Shown here: positions 52,707 to 62,961 of the stretch, in pieces
Position numbering within the stretch: the stretch's first letter is position 1
How the letters are laid out: the number at the start of each line of letters is the position of its first letter
Assembly: GCF_023078275.1 (NCBI RefSeq)
Contig: NC_062982.1
Coordinates: forward strand, 5,158,501-5,222,500
Reading direction: 5' to 3'
Source of the DNA: Leguminivora glycinivorella
Taxonomy: Eukaryota > Arthropoda > Insecta > Lepidoptera > Tortricidae
Length of the DNA: 64,000 nucleotides
The notes under the pieces: model-generated
Databases searched by the model: none
Told to the model about the DNA's origin: nothing
The model's input: only the letters and a program-made list of their open reading frames with translations
Program-made: the position numbers and the translations under genes

Positions 52707-52902
52707 CGGACGACACAAAAACATGTAATGATGGGTTTACGCCGCAGGGCGCTGGGCTATGTTGAAGGTAGTAGGTATGCATGGCGAGAACTTGTTTTTT
52801 AAATTTTATATCTCTGAAATGTGTGACTTTGGACGGTACGATTCCGTGTGCTGCATAGTAAATAATATTTGTTGTCTCGGATTTGGATAGGAAGTATAAT
52901 TA
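52707..52902. repeat. inverted partial copy of family V
   Basis: Reverse complement of the interior and left end of 47384-47741: 'gatgggtttacgccgcaggg', 'ggcgagaacttgttttttaa', 'gtgtgctgcatagtaaataa', 'gttgtctcggatttggata'. It ends 'ggaagtataatta', like 47735-47747. Confidence 0.8.
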
Positions 52903-53768
52903 AAAGAATTTTGACCCTTTTAACAGGGTCACCAGGGACAAAGGATTTTAAGGTTTTCACTTGCATGCATGGCATGCGATTCGATTCCATTTATGTTCGG
53001 CGCAACTTCCATTAAGTATTTCACATAAGTATCCCTCTTGACTGTGAAATGAGTTCAAACCAAAGGTTACAACCATGCCAAATATAGCCATTTAAATTTA
53101 AAACGCCTTCTAATTGCATTTTAAAACACCTCACTGAAAGCCATTTTAACGGCTGTAAATATAATATTAAAACATAAAAATATATGTAAATTCCGCCATA
53201 AAAATTACCATCTTTAGATTGATTAACGAGGTGTTGCCACACTTTAAAATTCCATAGATAAGGCCGGAGGCACACCGACGCCAAAGGTTAGCAATAAACT
53301 ATGATAGGCAATTCCAAATGGGCTATTGTCTATGGTTTCTTGTTTTTAAATCAGTAATAATAACTTAATCATGTAATCTTGTGTCAAAATATGAAAATAG
53401 ATAAATTGTTGGTGTTAAGAGATTTGTAAGGTTTTGTATAATCATTGTACACTTGATCGTTATTTTATGGGAAACCAAATATAAATTTAAGTTCACTTTA
53501 CTTGTAATAATAGGTACTTCATTCCGACTACATTTCCAACTATTTCTCAAAATGTAGTATAACGATTACGCAGCCGTGGATCACCTTTGCTTCCTGGTTG
53601 AATTAAACTAAATTATCAATTGGTAATTTGATGACATGAAGTCTGCTGAATGAGACATGAGAAATCTGACATGAGAAAAATGAATACTAGATAGCTCTTA
53701 CCCACTCTTTCGCAGAATTGAAAATATAAGTGAAAAAATGTAAATAGGATACGTAGCAGGGGACCGAT
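52903..53768. other. no gene recognised
   Basis: A minus-strand frame (53021-53284) has no domain. Nothing supported. Confidence 0.45.
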
Positions 53769-53985
53769 TTTTTAATTTAGAACGCATGAATTCGCCGTTC
53801 GAAAGTCTGTGTAAAACGACGGAATGATATTTTTGAAAAAGGACAGCTAGTAATTTTAAATCTAGTGGTAATGACCACTCGTTTTCGATTATATTAGTAG
53901 AATTTAAATCCCTAGTAATGGAGATATTATTGAACGAAATTCAGGAAAAAGAATTGTCGACATTCAAAAATCGACTCCCAGGTCT
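53769..53985 (+). repeat. dispersed repeat family Q, copy 2
   Basis: Matches 42086-42290 in order and orientation with scattered differences. Confidence 0.7.
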
Positions 53986-54524
53986 CGACAAGAGCTATTG
54001 CTAATATTTAATAATATTTTTTAATAGGCAGGTAATATTTTTTCGCAGAAAAACTTTGAAAATAAATCTCAAATCTATCAGTTACCTCACAGTTATGTAG
54101 GTACTTACCAAAAATCTCTGTGTAAGTTATAATCAGTCCCAAATCTTACTACACCCGAAGCATAACGACTATAGAAATAAAAGCCGTAGCACCGGTTATA
54201 GGTGTTTAGAGAGGCAATAATTTGTACCATTAAAAAGGTATCTATTTAATAACTGACAGCTGATCCGATCACCGCGGTGTTAAAAGTCATCACTCGTGAC
54301 TGGACTGCGCGGGCGCAATGCAGCGAGGTTGTGGTGCAAGAGAAAATAATTAGGGCTGATTAGACTGTACGAGATCTCTCATGCGAGTTTCATTATAATA
54401 TGTTATGGAATCTATCTGCTAATTTGTAACCCACAACAGCATTAAATGTATGTACCTAAATCGCATGACAGTTTGCGCTCCTTCCAACTGGACCCTAAAA
54501 TTATCATCATCATCATTATATGAG
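53986..54524. other. no feature recognised
   Basis: Nothing supported. Confidence 0.45.
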
Positions 54525-54575
54525 CCCTTTATCGCCCACTGCTGAGCATAGGCCTCCCTTCTAGTACGTCTAAGA
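54500..54575 (-). pseudogene. RTE-type LINE C-terminus and tail, relic
   Basis: The minus strand translates REAYAQQWAIKGSYNDDDD, the usual last residues of RTE-like polymerases (EAY.QQW…) running into the ATG/GAT tail. Only about 25 codons remain. Confidence 0.75.
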
Positions 54576-54592
54576 CTATATAGATGTACAAG

Positions 54593-54990
54593 TGTACAGT
54601 CGACTACAAAGAGATGTATAAATTTTTTCATCTTAATAAAATGCCGATGCCGGTGAGTAAGGCTGCCAGAGCTCAACGAGGTGCGGTATGCTGATGACGG
54701 GAGGACTTACGGAACTAACTTGTTCGTCGTCATTTGAGTCGTCGGCAACCCGAACCCTCCTTAGAACTTGTACACTCCTTTTTGCTGTGTACTTAACACA
54801 GCAAAAGGGAATGTACAAGTTTCTAATGGGGTGGCAACGCGCATGTGACACTGTTTGAGTTGCAGGCGTCCATAGGTTACGGTGACTGCTTTACATCAGG
54901 CGGGCCGTATGCTTGTTTGCCACCGACGTACTATAAAAAAAATGCAGTAAGGTGAAAAAGTGGATACATCTCTTTGTAGTCGACTGTACA
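54593..54990. mobile_element. MITE family T, copy 3, carrying an insertion
   Basis: Ends TGTACAGTCGACTACAAAGA and its exact reverse complement. In the 98-bp copy at 18988 the arms almost touch; here about 300 bp lie between. The insert ends 'gggccgtatgcttgtttgcc' + 'accgacgtactataaaaaaa', a polyadenylated lepidopteran retroposon 3' end on the plus strand. A small hairpin 'cttgtacactcc…tttgctgtgt…aca cagcaaaagggaatgtacaag' is inside. Confidence 0.78.
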
Positions 54991-55300
54991 TTCTCATTAT
55001 CATCCTCCTCGCGTTATCCCGATATTTGCCACGGCTCATGGGAGCCTGGGGTCCGCTTTGACAACTAATCCCAAGATTTGGCGTAGGGTTTTTGAAAACT
55101 GCCAGTCCAACCCGAAGGGTAATACATTGGAATTAGTCGGTTTCCTCACGATGTTTTCCTTCACCGAAAAGCGACTGGCAAATATCAAATGACATTTCGT
55201 ATATAAGTTCAGAAAAACTCATTGGTACGAGCCGGGTTCGAACCCGCGACCTCCGGATCGAAAACGCTCTTACTAAAGCGCTTCCACCAGTCGACTGTGA
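54991..55300 (-). mobile_element. SINE family S2, copy G
   Basis: Same landmarks as copy F. Here the tRNA-like head keeps a perfect box B: 'gccgggttcgaacccgcgac' on the plus strand. It abuts the family T MITE. Confidence 0.82.
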
Positions 55301-55871
55301 GCCCTTTTTACTTACATTAAGTTATGTTACGATCTAGGCTGAAATGAGATGAGATTCAAAATTGAAATAAAAGCTCAAAAGCGGACCCCCACTCATTAAG
55401 GGTATAGGGACCAAATCTTCTTTCATGATTCCGGACGGATGAGCCGACGCCCTATAGACAATGGGCTCAAAAAACCAGAATAAATTGTACTGACACAAGC
55501 ATTCGTGTAATACCACCGCTTGTTGCCTTTAACTTGTGCCGGCCGTTCACACCTCTGCATCGACGGATTATCGAGGCACGATCCACGAAGTGATGCGATC
55601 GTTTTGCATTCGTTTCTCTACTTACTATATTTTAATAGCAATCCTGTTCTTAGGCCTGCAGATCATTTTACTAGCTAGGGTTCAGATTTTTGCGGTTTAA
55701 AATCGGTTTATTCATGCTACTTCCAATCATCTTCATTATTTTTAGTACTGTCACTACTTGAAAAAGCATACCACGTTCGTGCGTTTCCGCAAAACGATGG
55801 TTGACTATGATCAATGCATTTACTCGTATAAGCTTATAGAAACCAAATGTAGGGAATTATTTTTATGATAT
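55301..55871. other. no feature recognised
   Basis: Nothing supported. Confidence 0.45.
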
Positions 55872-55955
55872 AGGCAGCAAACGCGCAGACGAGTTGCCTG
55901 ATAGGAAGCAGTCATCGCTGCCCATGGACATCAACATCAGGGGAGCCACTTATAC
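55872..55955 (+). repeat. dispersed repeat fragment related to 48615-48700
   Basis: 'ggcagcaaacgcgcagacga', 'gttgcctgataggaagcagt', 'cgctgcccatggacatcaac'. Common lepidopteran retroposon phrase. Confidence 0.6.
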
Positions 55956-56438
55956 GTTGCTGATCTTTGAGAATCCTAAATATCTGCTTCTTGAAAAACT
56001 CCATGTTTTAAGTACAAAGGAAACCTCAAAAGGTAGCTCATTTAAAACGGATATAAGTAGTAAAACTATCGTATACGCGCTATTTAGTTTCAAACTCCCC
56101 TTAACTACTTTTGAAATGGAAAGATTTTAAACTATGAATTCAAATAGCTTAACTAAACGTAAACACTATGTTTATTCTTATAACTAAATGTAAATTGGAG
56201 CTATCAACGCGATATGATAACTTATCTAAAACTCACAATCCTGTTTTCATTCATTCCAGATTCTATTTGTGGTCGAATGAATGAGCGTATTGAATAAATC
56301 TCATTCTGTTATCTCGGTCATTCATTAGAGCTGATAACTAAGTCCTATCAGTAAAGCAATTTAGAAAAAAACTGGCTAAGTGAGAGTCTCGTCCACTGAG
56401 AAGTTCACTTAAAGTCTGGCAACTCTGGCAAAAAAAAA

Positions 56439-56470
<32 letters not shown>

Positions 56471-56474
56471 TAGA
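55956..56474. other. no gene recognised
   Basis: An A-run near 56446-56466. Nothing else supported. Confidence 0.45.
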
Positions 56475-56560
56475 GAAAATTGGTGTGACAGACGGACAGA
56501 CAGACGCACGAGTGATCCTATAAGGGTTCCGTTTTTCCTTTTTGAAGTACAGAACCCTGG
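56475..56560 (-). repeat. repeat family G, partial copy
   Basis: The minus strand reads 'aaaaaggaaaaacggaaccc', 'ttataggatcactcgtgcgt' and a (CTGT)n tract, matching the 5' end of family G. Confidence 0.7.
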
Positions 56561-56606
56561 AATCTTAATATTTGCAACAGCAATGCCGCTCCAATATTGC
56601 CAGTAG

Positions 56607-56737
56607 GTACAGTCAACCAATTGGAACCTACAATTATGTCAAAATGACGAGCAGTAAGAGATTTCTTACAATCTGATTTATAGCGTCACTGTGACTTAGT
56701 CCTAGAGTGGCCTAGGGTTCCAATTGGTTGACTGTAC
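56607..56737. mobile_element. inverted-repeat MITE (131 bp)
   Basis: GTACAGTCAACCAATTGGAA (continuing CC) and its perfect reverse complement form the ends; the loop has no coding capacity. Confidence 0.82.
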
Positions 56738-56783
56738 ATAATGCTGCTGAGTTGCTGGTGCAATCTAAATCTGAACGGTCCCG

Positions 56784-57286
56784 TTAAAATGGAAAGAAGG
56801 AAATAGAAGGAATGGAAGAAAGAAGCTAAAATAGAAGGAATATACTTGTGTTATTAACTAGATTTATCGAAAAAAAGATTGTCCATTCAGAACAACTCAG
56901 TTAAAAGATATTGCGAAAAAATCTTTAAAATCGAGGTTCCGCTCTCGACTGTTTCCTTCAAAACTTAATCAATCGTAACGAAATTTGAGAATCTGAACAC
57001 CAATGAAATAATCTAAAAATCTAAAAAATGTCGAACCGTTTAGTTTTTTGGCTAATAAACTGTTAGGTACCAATTTTGAATATCAAAAAGGCCGTGTTTG
57101 GAAATTTTTGATGGTCTCTAGCGTCTTTCAAAATAATACCTAATATCAAAAAAATCAAAACGGTCCGATACAGATAAAAATAATAATAATCTGTGTTGAA
57201 AAAATCATTGGTCTATCTTCAAAAACCTGGGAGGAAATAGTCGAGAGCGTTTGTATGGAGAATTGACCCTTCCTGTATCGTTTTAA
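56784..57286. mobile_element. fold-back element with TTAA end, copy 3
   Basis: Right end 'cttcctgtatcgttttaa' and the interior match 3440-3934 and 46220-46730. The left terminal repeat is lost; homology starts at 'taaaatggaaag'. Confidence 0.72.
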
Positions 57287-57531
57287 GAAACTTCATTTAG
57301 TCTGATCCATAAGAATGTGCACTTAACGGTTTGTGGGTACGGCTCCATCACATCGATATCAGGACACGGTTGAATTTACGACTTCATTGTTAGCCTATTT
57401 CCTATTTAAGCTTTGAGTAATACCTAGTTTATGTGACTGATATATAATTAATGTTTTAGTACCTAATTATGTAACCTGTAATTAACCTGTAATTATGTAA
57501 CCTGTCACTCCAATGTCGCAATTTTGATTTG

Positions 57532-57627
57532 TCAACCCCTTTTTGCCAAGAGTGGCACTATAACTTAGTAGTTCATGTGCTCTGCCTACCCCTTTACGGG
57601 ATACGGGCGTGATTATATGTATGTATT
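57532..57627 (+). repeat. retroposon 3' end with (TATG)n tail, copy 2
   Basis: Matches 19950-20045: 'gccaagagtggcactataac', 'cctacccctttacgggatac', 'tatatgtatgta'. Confidence 0.65.
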
Positions 57628-57929
57628 ATTAACAGTAAAACGCACTGAGTCTTGAATTATTAATTTATTTCCACGTAAAATGTATGACAGCACTTAGACC
57701 GACGCTGCTACGATCCCGGGCGGTAGCCATCTAGCCTTCTTGTCCACCCAATGCCGAGCTGTCAGCTCGGGGACGTTCCGAACTACGCTAACAGTATGTG
57801 TATCGCCGCGATGTCGCCGATATAGGAAGAAGACGTGTAATCTATCTCGCGGCGACATACTCTCGCGGCAATCATGTGCTAGGCCTACAGGGACGAGAAG
57901 TTAAGCTAGCTGAGTCATCTTCTAAATAT
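57628..57929. other. no feature recognised
   Basis: Contains repeated 'tcgccg/cggcga' words near 57800-57870 but no interpretable structure. Confidence 0.45.
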
Positions 57930-58135
57930 ATAAAAGAAGATACTGACTGACTGACTGACATATCAATGCACAGCTGAAACCGCTGATCCTAGAGTTGCCA
58001 AATTTGGCACGTAGGTTCCTTATAAGATGTAGAGCGGCACTAAGAAAGGATTTTTTAAAATTCATCTCCTAAGGGGGTGAAATGGGGGTCAAAGTTTGTG
58101 TGTACGCGGGCGAAGCCGCGGGAAAAACTAGTATA
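57930..58135 (+). repeat. dispersed repeat family H, third copy
   Basis: Starts 'tatataaaagaagatactga' with a (GACT)n tract and ends 'gcgaagccgcgggaaaaact' + 'agt'. Same design and ending as 17341-17552. Confidence 0.6.
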
Positions 58136-58309
58136 AATCGATATCTATAATTTTAGTTGGCACTGAAATTGCAAAAAAGTTTTAAGTTTAAAACTTAGAC
58201 TGACCTTTGGGATCTCATCTGACTTTAGTTAACGTTGTTGAATTAGGTACCTGTAAAAAAAAAAAACATTATTACAACACAATATAAAACACTGAAACTA
58301 ATAATTATA

Positions 58310-58545
58310 TTTTCCCCTCACTAGCTCGGAAACACGTGTTTTGTCCTTTAATACCAGCGGGTAAAAACGTATTTTATCCACTAGTGGGTAAAGTAATTTG
58401 ACCTTGAACAAAGTCAAATTAACTGGTCTAAAATTGATAAAAGTAGGTGAATCTAGTAATAAAGATGATTTACCACCTGTGGAACTAGAGAAGCAGTGAT
58501 AAACGCATTTTTTGCGTTGTAGTTTCCTCTATAGTGAGGGGAAAA
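58310..58545. mobile_element. inverted-repeat MITE (236 bp)
   Basis: 'ttttcccctcactagctcgg' + 'aaac' faces 'gtttcctctatagtgagggg' + 'aaaa'. The interior has inverted 'ttgaccttgaacaaagtcaa'. Confidence 0.75.
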
Positions 58546-58689
58546 GTTTTGTGTTACATTTTACTTCTCGTGTGTAAAAAACTCGCAAGTTCGGATTCTA
58601 TTCTCGAACCACTCGCTTCGCTCGTGGTTCAACTATAGGATCTCACTTTCGTTTTTCAATTCCACACTCGGCGTTAAAATACAACTTTG

Positions 58690-58865
58690 CCCCCTTGTAT
58701 AACAAATAACTATATTACATGTATATCTGTTCTCTCCCTGCCGGAAAGCGTGATGCGCCTCACCGCTAATCGAAGTTACCGCTTCTCGGCTCCGTTGAAC
58801 AGAAAAATAGTATAACACTTTAAGTTCTCGCGTTTTGTACACATTTTTTAAAAGACACACAAGAA
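58690..58865 (-). repeat. dispersed repeat related to family X
   Basis: 'acactttaagttctcgcgtt' + 'ttgtacacat' is shared with 180-215. The stretch before it ('gccggaaagcgtgatgcgcc') is part of a common lepidopteran repeat. Confidence 0.55.
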
Positions 58866-58897
58866 AAAGAAGAAGAAGACATCTATTTCGGACCCTT

Positions 58898-59160
58898 TTT
58901 AGGGTTCCGTAGTCAACTAGGATCCCTTATAGTTTCGCCATGTCTGTCTGTCCGTCCGTCCGTCCGTCCGTCCGCGGATAATCTCAGTAACCGTTAGCAC
59001 TAGAAAGCTGAAATTTGGTACCAATATGTATATCAATCACGCCAACAAAGTGCAAAAATAAAAAATGGTAAAAAATGTTTTATTACCCTGTAAAAGGGTA
59101 CTTAACACCCCATACATGTAAAGTGGGGGCTGATATATGAATTTTTCATTCCAACCCCAA
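58898..59160 (+). repeat. repeat family G, copy 3, left half
   Basis: 'tagggttccgtagtcaacta', (GTCC)n tract, 'gaaagctgaaatttggtacc', 'aaagtgggggctgatatat', ending 'cattccaaccccaa'. The sequence resumes at 62962. Confidence 0.82.
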
Positions 59161-59611
59161 GAACAAAGCAGTTTGTTCTTAACTCCGCCCACCATGGCAT
59201 GATCTAACAGATAAATACAAAGGCAAGTGATTACACAAACACAACATTGACATGCCTATTACATTTATCTGAAACATTAAGGAATATGTTCCGAAATTAG
59301 TTACTCTATACAAGATTGAAACAATTAAAATAATATTATTTGATAAAAAAAAAATGCAATTTTAATAACAATAAAATGAAGGAGGGATTTTACGTATTTT
59401 ACACAAAACTGACTACTCGTGTGATGTTGTCCGTACCTGAACGTTTTTTATGCATTCCTCACAATCATCTAGATGCAAAATATTTAATCGTTTTTGAACA
59501 AAGCCACAACACCAATAGCTGACTCAGAAGTATGATGAGATTTCGCTGTCGTACGAAATTATTGACATTTAAATCACTAGAAGGTGGAGGTAATAGAACG
59601 TACTTTGGGAT
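59161..59611 (-). other. non-coding end of the truncated BEL insert
   Basis: Between the repeat junction and the coding region. A 9-bp palindrome 'aagaacaaagcagtttgttctt' spans the left junction (59159-59180). AT-rich, origin unclear. Confidence 0.5.
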
Positions 59612-62023
59612 TCAGGTAGCTGGAATACTTACTACATGAAGGTGATGAGGATTGCTGTAGTAGAATAACTTCGGCCAGATAATAACTGGCGCTAGCCAAA
59701 TAAACTCCAAGTTGCTTCCTATATTTCTTAAATAATGATGATTTACCATCAATCGTTGCTTGTTATTGTTCCAGGTTGCTTGTCTGAAGTTGTTAGAGGA
59801 TCTGTTTCTTGCCGAAGAAGAAGCATTGCCGTGGATGTGGGCAGCTGCTTTCTTGTACCTCTCTTTCAGCTGAGTTTCTTGTTTGGTTGCTGCAAAATCA
59901 AGTTTACCTTTGGCGCACCGTATATTTTCTTCGCGTAAAGGTAACTTGATTGAATACCTACCACTACACTCCCTGTTAGTAGCGGCAGCAAAAGTTTCTT
60001 CATGCTTCTTTTCTTCCTTAGTGTGTATTTTCTTCTTCTTCTTTGAATCTGGCGCAAAAAGATCAGCCTCGAGCTTCGAAGGCTTCCTCCGAACCTCGCT
60101 GTCAATGACATGAATGTGGTTAGCTCTGATCTTATTGTGTAATTCCGACTCACCTGAGTGAACCGGCCCGGAAATGATCCAGCCTAAGGAAGTTTTCTGA
60201 GCGATGGGTCCTCCTTGTGGAGCTTTGAATACACCGCTCATGAGTGTTTGACTATAAACTTCTCCACCAAGCAGCAAGTCGATTTGTCCCGGTTCATTGA
60301 ATGTTGGATCTGCTAGACTTAAACTCGAGAGCTCGGACCAAGACTCAACATTGACTCGTTTCTCTGGAAGATTCAATGTGAGTTTGTTTAACACAAAAGC
60401 ATTGATGCTTACCTTAAAATCAGAGTCTACGCGAGATGTGATTGTTAACTTCACCGACGAGTTAGAGCTCACGGAACTCTCCTCTTCATCTTCACATAGT
60501 CTTGTGATTGTGCTTTTGTTGGGAATCCTGGGCAGTCCGAGCAGATGAACCGCAGACTCTTTGATGAACGACTCTTCTGATCCTTGGTCGATAAAGCACC
60601 TGAGTGTTATGAGTTTACCAGATTTCGATGTGGCATTAACTAATGCTGTTGGTAGTAAAACCAACCTACGAGATGTCGAAAAATGGCTTTTGATTTTAGT
60701 GGTAGTGGATTCATCATTCGGCGATGAGTGAGATGTAGCTGTAGGTGCAACTACATTTGAGGCAGCTGAGTGATTTGTATTTTGAGTCTCCTGAGACTCA
60801 GCTGCTGGTGTGTTATTTCTGGAATGCAATAATGAATGATGTTTCTTTTGGCAAATTTGGCATCTAGACGATTGACGGCATGCATATACTGAGTGATGAG
60901 ATCCTAGACAGTTAAAGCAAAGCTTGTGTGACTGGACAAAACCACGACGAGCATCAGTGTCAAGTTTAGCAAACTCTTTACAATGACTTATCTTATGGGC
61001 GTCAGAACAAAATGCACAAGATTGGGTTTTTACAACTGAAACATGATGCACCTTTACAGTAGAGCTGGAAGCTTGGTGAGCGTTGGTGCTGGGTCTGGAA
61101 AGCTTTGGGTCAATGAACTCCAATGCGCGAAAACGTGACTCTAAAAAAGCTTGAAATTGCTCATAAGTTGGAAGCTCATTGTTGGTTTCAATTGACTTCA
61201 GTTCCCATTGCTTTCGCGACTCAGCATCTAACTTTAAACACATTAGATGCACAATAATAACGTCCCAACTCTTAACATCGATGCCTAAGTTCTTCAGCGC
61301 TTGTAGACACTCGTTGGTTGTATCTAATAACTCCTTAAGAGCTGTAGCAGATTCAGTAGCCAAATTGCGTTGACTCAACAATCGTTTCAGGATGCAGTTT
61401 GATAAATATTTCTTGTTGTTGTACCGCTTGTCAAGTTGCTCCCAACTGGTGATGTAGTTATACTTGGTGATTGGAATGTGTCTCAACAACTGTTCAGCTT
61501 CGCCAGTTAAATACCCTTTTAAGTAATGTAACTTCTGAACATCATCAAGATCCTTGTTCTTATGAATCAACGAAACAAACATGTCCCGAAAACTCACCCA
61601 TTCAGCATACTGGCCGGAGAACGTCGGTATTGTGATCTTGGGAAGTTTGATACGTTCTTCAACTTTAATGCTTGAAGTACCGGACTCGGAGACTTTCATG
61701 CTTAACGGTGTGAATGATGAAGCTGGCATGATGCTGCTGAGGATAGATTTGACAAGGCATTTGTAATTTATGTATGTTTCTTCAGTGTCATCATAGACAT
61801 TATTCATAATATATGGGCTTTGGGTTAAAGCTTCCGATTCGCTATTCTGAATAATATGCGTATGTGTGCGTGAAAATTGCAACCATAATTCTTCTAACAA
61901 TTCCAATCTAGTGTTTAGATAATCAATAGAGTTGCGTCGTTCTTTGGGAGACTTTTTGAAGTTTTCAAAATCGCGAACAATTCTAGACTGCAAGTCATCC
62001 TGTATTTTGATAAGTTTCTCCAT
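59612..62023 (-). pseudogene. gag-pol: BEL/Pao gag-protease, truncated at RT
   Basis: An 803-codon frame starting MEKLIKIQDDLQSRIVRDFE. Gag (about 1-320) has the Pao-type LPKITIPTFSGQYAEWVSFR segment. Cysteine-rich zinc motifs follow at about 338-410 (CAFCSDAHKISHC, CFNCLGSHHSVYAC, CQICQKKHHSLLH). The protease motif is CFIDQGSEESFIKES near 478, and IDLLLGGEVY and TSLGWIISG follow as in BEL proteases. Residues about 683-700 (TNRECSGRYSIKLPLREE) are the start of the reverse transcriptase region. After that the sequence leaves the family pattern (Asn/His-rich) and stops. RT, RNase H and integrase are absent. The two BEL elements are only distantly alike in protein sequence, so they are different families. 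Confidence 0.9.
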
Positions 62024-62039
62024 TGTGATATTTCTAAGT

Positions 62040-62195
62040 GTTTGACAACAAAAAATATTCTAAGTCCTGGCTACTGATCTGAATTTTCTAAGTCTCGACT
62101 CGATCGGATTGAATTTTTTCTAAGTCCTAGATTATACGATTGAAATTTACTAAGTCCAGTTTCATATGAAATTTTCTAAGTCCTCACTCAGTAAT
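62040..62195 (-). repeat. leader repeats of 'ttctaagtcct'
   Basis: TTTCTAAGT(C/G) recurs about six times, spaced roughly 25-35 bp ('atattctaagtcctgg', 'attttctaagtctcga', 'ttttctaagtcctaga', 'atttactaagtccagt', 'attttctaagtcctca'). It lies directly before the gag start codon of the BEL element. Confidence 0.75.
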
Positions 62196-62244
62196 GAATA
62201 ATAAAGTACTCACAATTGACCACTGGCACTCACACTTTGACCAC

Positions 62245-62430
62245 TACTGACGTCACACGATGTACGCGCCGCTGACGAAGTCACCCGATGACGCCGCTTA
62301 CGAAGGCACCCGATGTCGCCGCTCCCGTGACGTCACACGATGTTGCCGCTGCCTCCGCTGTTGTGACGTCACACATGACGCCTGCTGCTGTGACGTCGCT
62401 GCGATGACGTCAGGCCGTGGTTGACGTCGA
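62245..62430 (-). promoter_or_regulatory. cluster of TGACGTCA motifs in the BEL leader
   Basis: Four exact TGACGTCA palindromes and two TGACGTCG variants within about 180 bp, in a repeating context 'tgacgtcacacgatgt.gccgctg'. TGACGTCA is the CRE bound by CREB/ATF factors. The motif sits in the untranslated leader just inside the LTR. Confidence 0.7.
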
Positions 62431-62488
62431 GTTGCTGCACCCGAACAGTGCCCTCTGCCGTCGAGCACTAGAACCGAATAGCCATCTA

Positions 62489-62505
62489 TCCGGCTCGAAG
62501 GACCA
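62489..62505 (-). promoter_or_regulatory. primer binding site, tRNA-Tyr
   Basis: The plus strand reads TCCGGCTCGAAGGACCA, which is the 3' end of metazoan tRNA-Tyr with CCA as I remember it, so the element strand is its 17-base perfect complement. It touches the LTR end with no gap. Confidence 0.8.
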
Positions 62506-62961
62506 TGTAAAAGGTCCAAAAATGACACACACCACTTATAAAACCCTTTACTTTATTACCACCACTACTTACTTAACACTATGTATAACACTCACATATT
62601 GCTTGACTGGTTTGAGAACTGATTTGGAACTGATGACACCTTGTTCCTCGGACCTTATATATGAATGCTAAAAAATCTTAACACCGCGATTCAGACTTGC
62701 GTGCTCGGAACAAAGAGACATCTATTGAGTACATTTTAAATTAATTTTCAATAACCAAAATAATGTTAATTGTACATGAATGCACATATTTTCATACTCA
62801 GGTTATTTATAATATTTTTTGAAGTATTTTAGAGACATTTTTTACCTAAATAAACCAAATTAATATTACAAAATCGCTACCACTAATGCCATCTATTGGT
62901 GTACTGAACAAACTGTGAAATACATAAGAAATGTATGAAATAAAACTATACGGCGTCAACA
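62506..62961 (-). repeat. 5' LTR of the truncated BEL element (456 bp)
   Basis: On the element strand it begins TGTTGACGCCGTATAG and ends CCTTTTACA, with TG…CA ends. The right end meets the target repeat AACCCCAA. It contains TATATAAGG (62654-62662 in reverse), a candidate TATA box, with AATAAA further downstream. There is no second copy to confirm the borders; they rest on the primer site on one side and the repeat junction on the other. Confidence 0.7.

Larger units (their letters stand above)
47735..52902. mobile_element. 5.2-kb segment between 52-bp inverted repeats of family V
   Basis: The 52 bases at 47735-47786 ('taattatacttcctatccaa' … 'atttactatgcag') return as their exact reverse complement at 52850-52902. 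Beyond that, 52707-52850 also matches 47459-47628 inverted. Inside lie an 80-bp satellite, a purine-biased stretch (49740-49980) and scraps of a dispersed repeat. No transposase frame is seen. It could be one large non-autonomous element or two separate insertions of the same MITE family. Confidence 0.5.
59161..62961 (-). mobile_element. 3'-truncated BEL/Pao retrotransposon
   Basis: A 3.8-kb insert in repeat family G, flanked by AACCCCAA (59153-59160 and 62962-62969). The right side is a complete 5' end: LTR, primer site, leader, gag, protease. The left side stops shortly after the start of reverse transcriptase, and no second LTR is present. Intact BEL elements make about 5-bp duplications, so the 8-bp repeat and the missing end suggest an aberrant integration or a later deletion. 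Confidence 0.8.
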
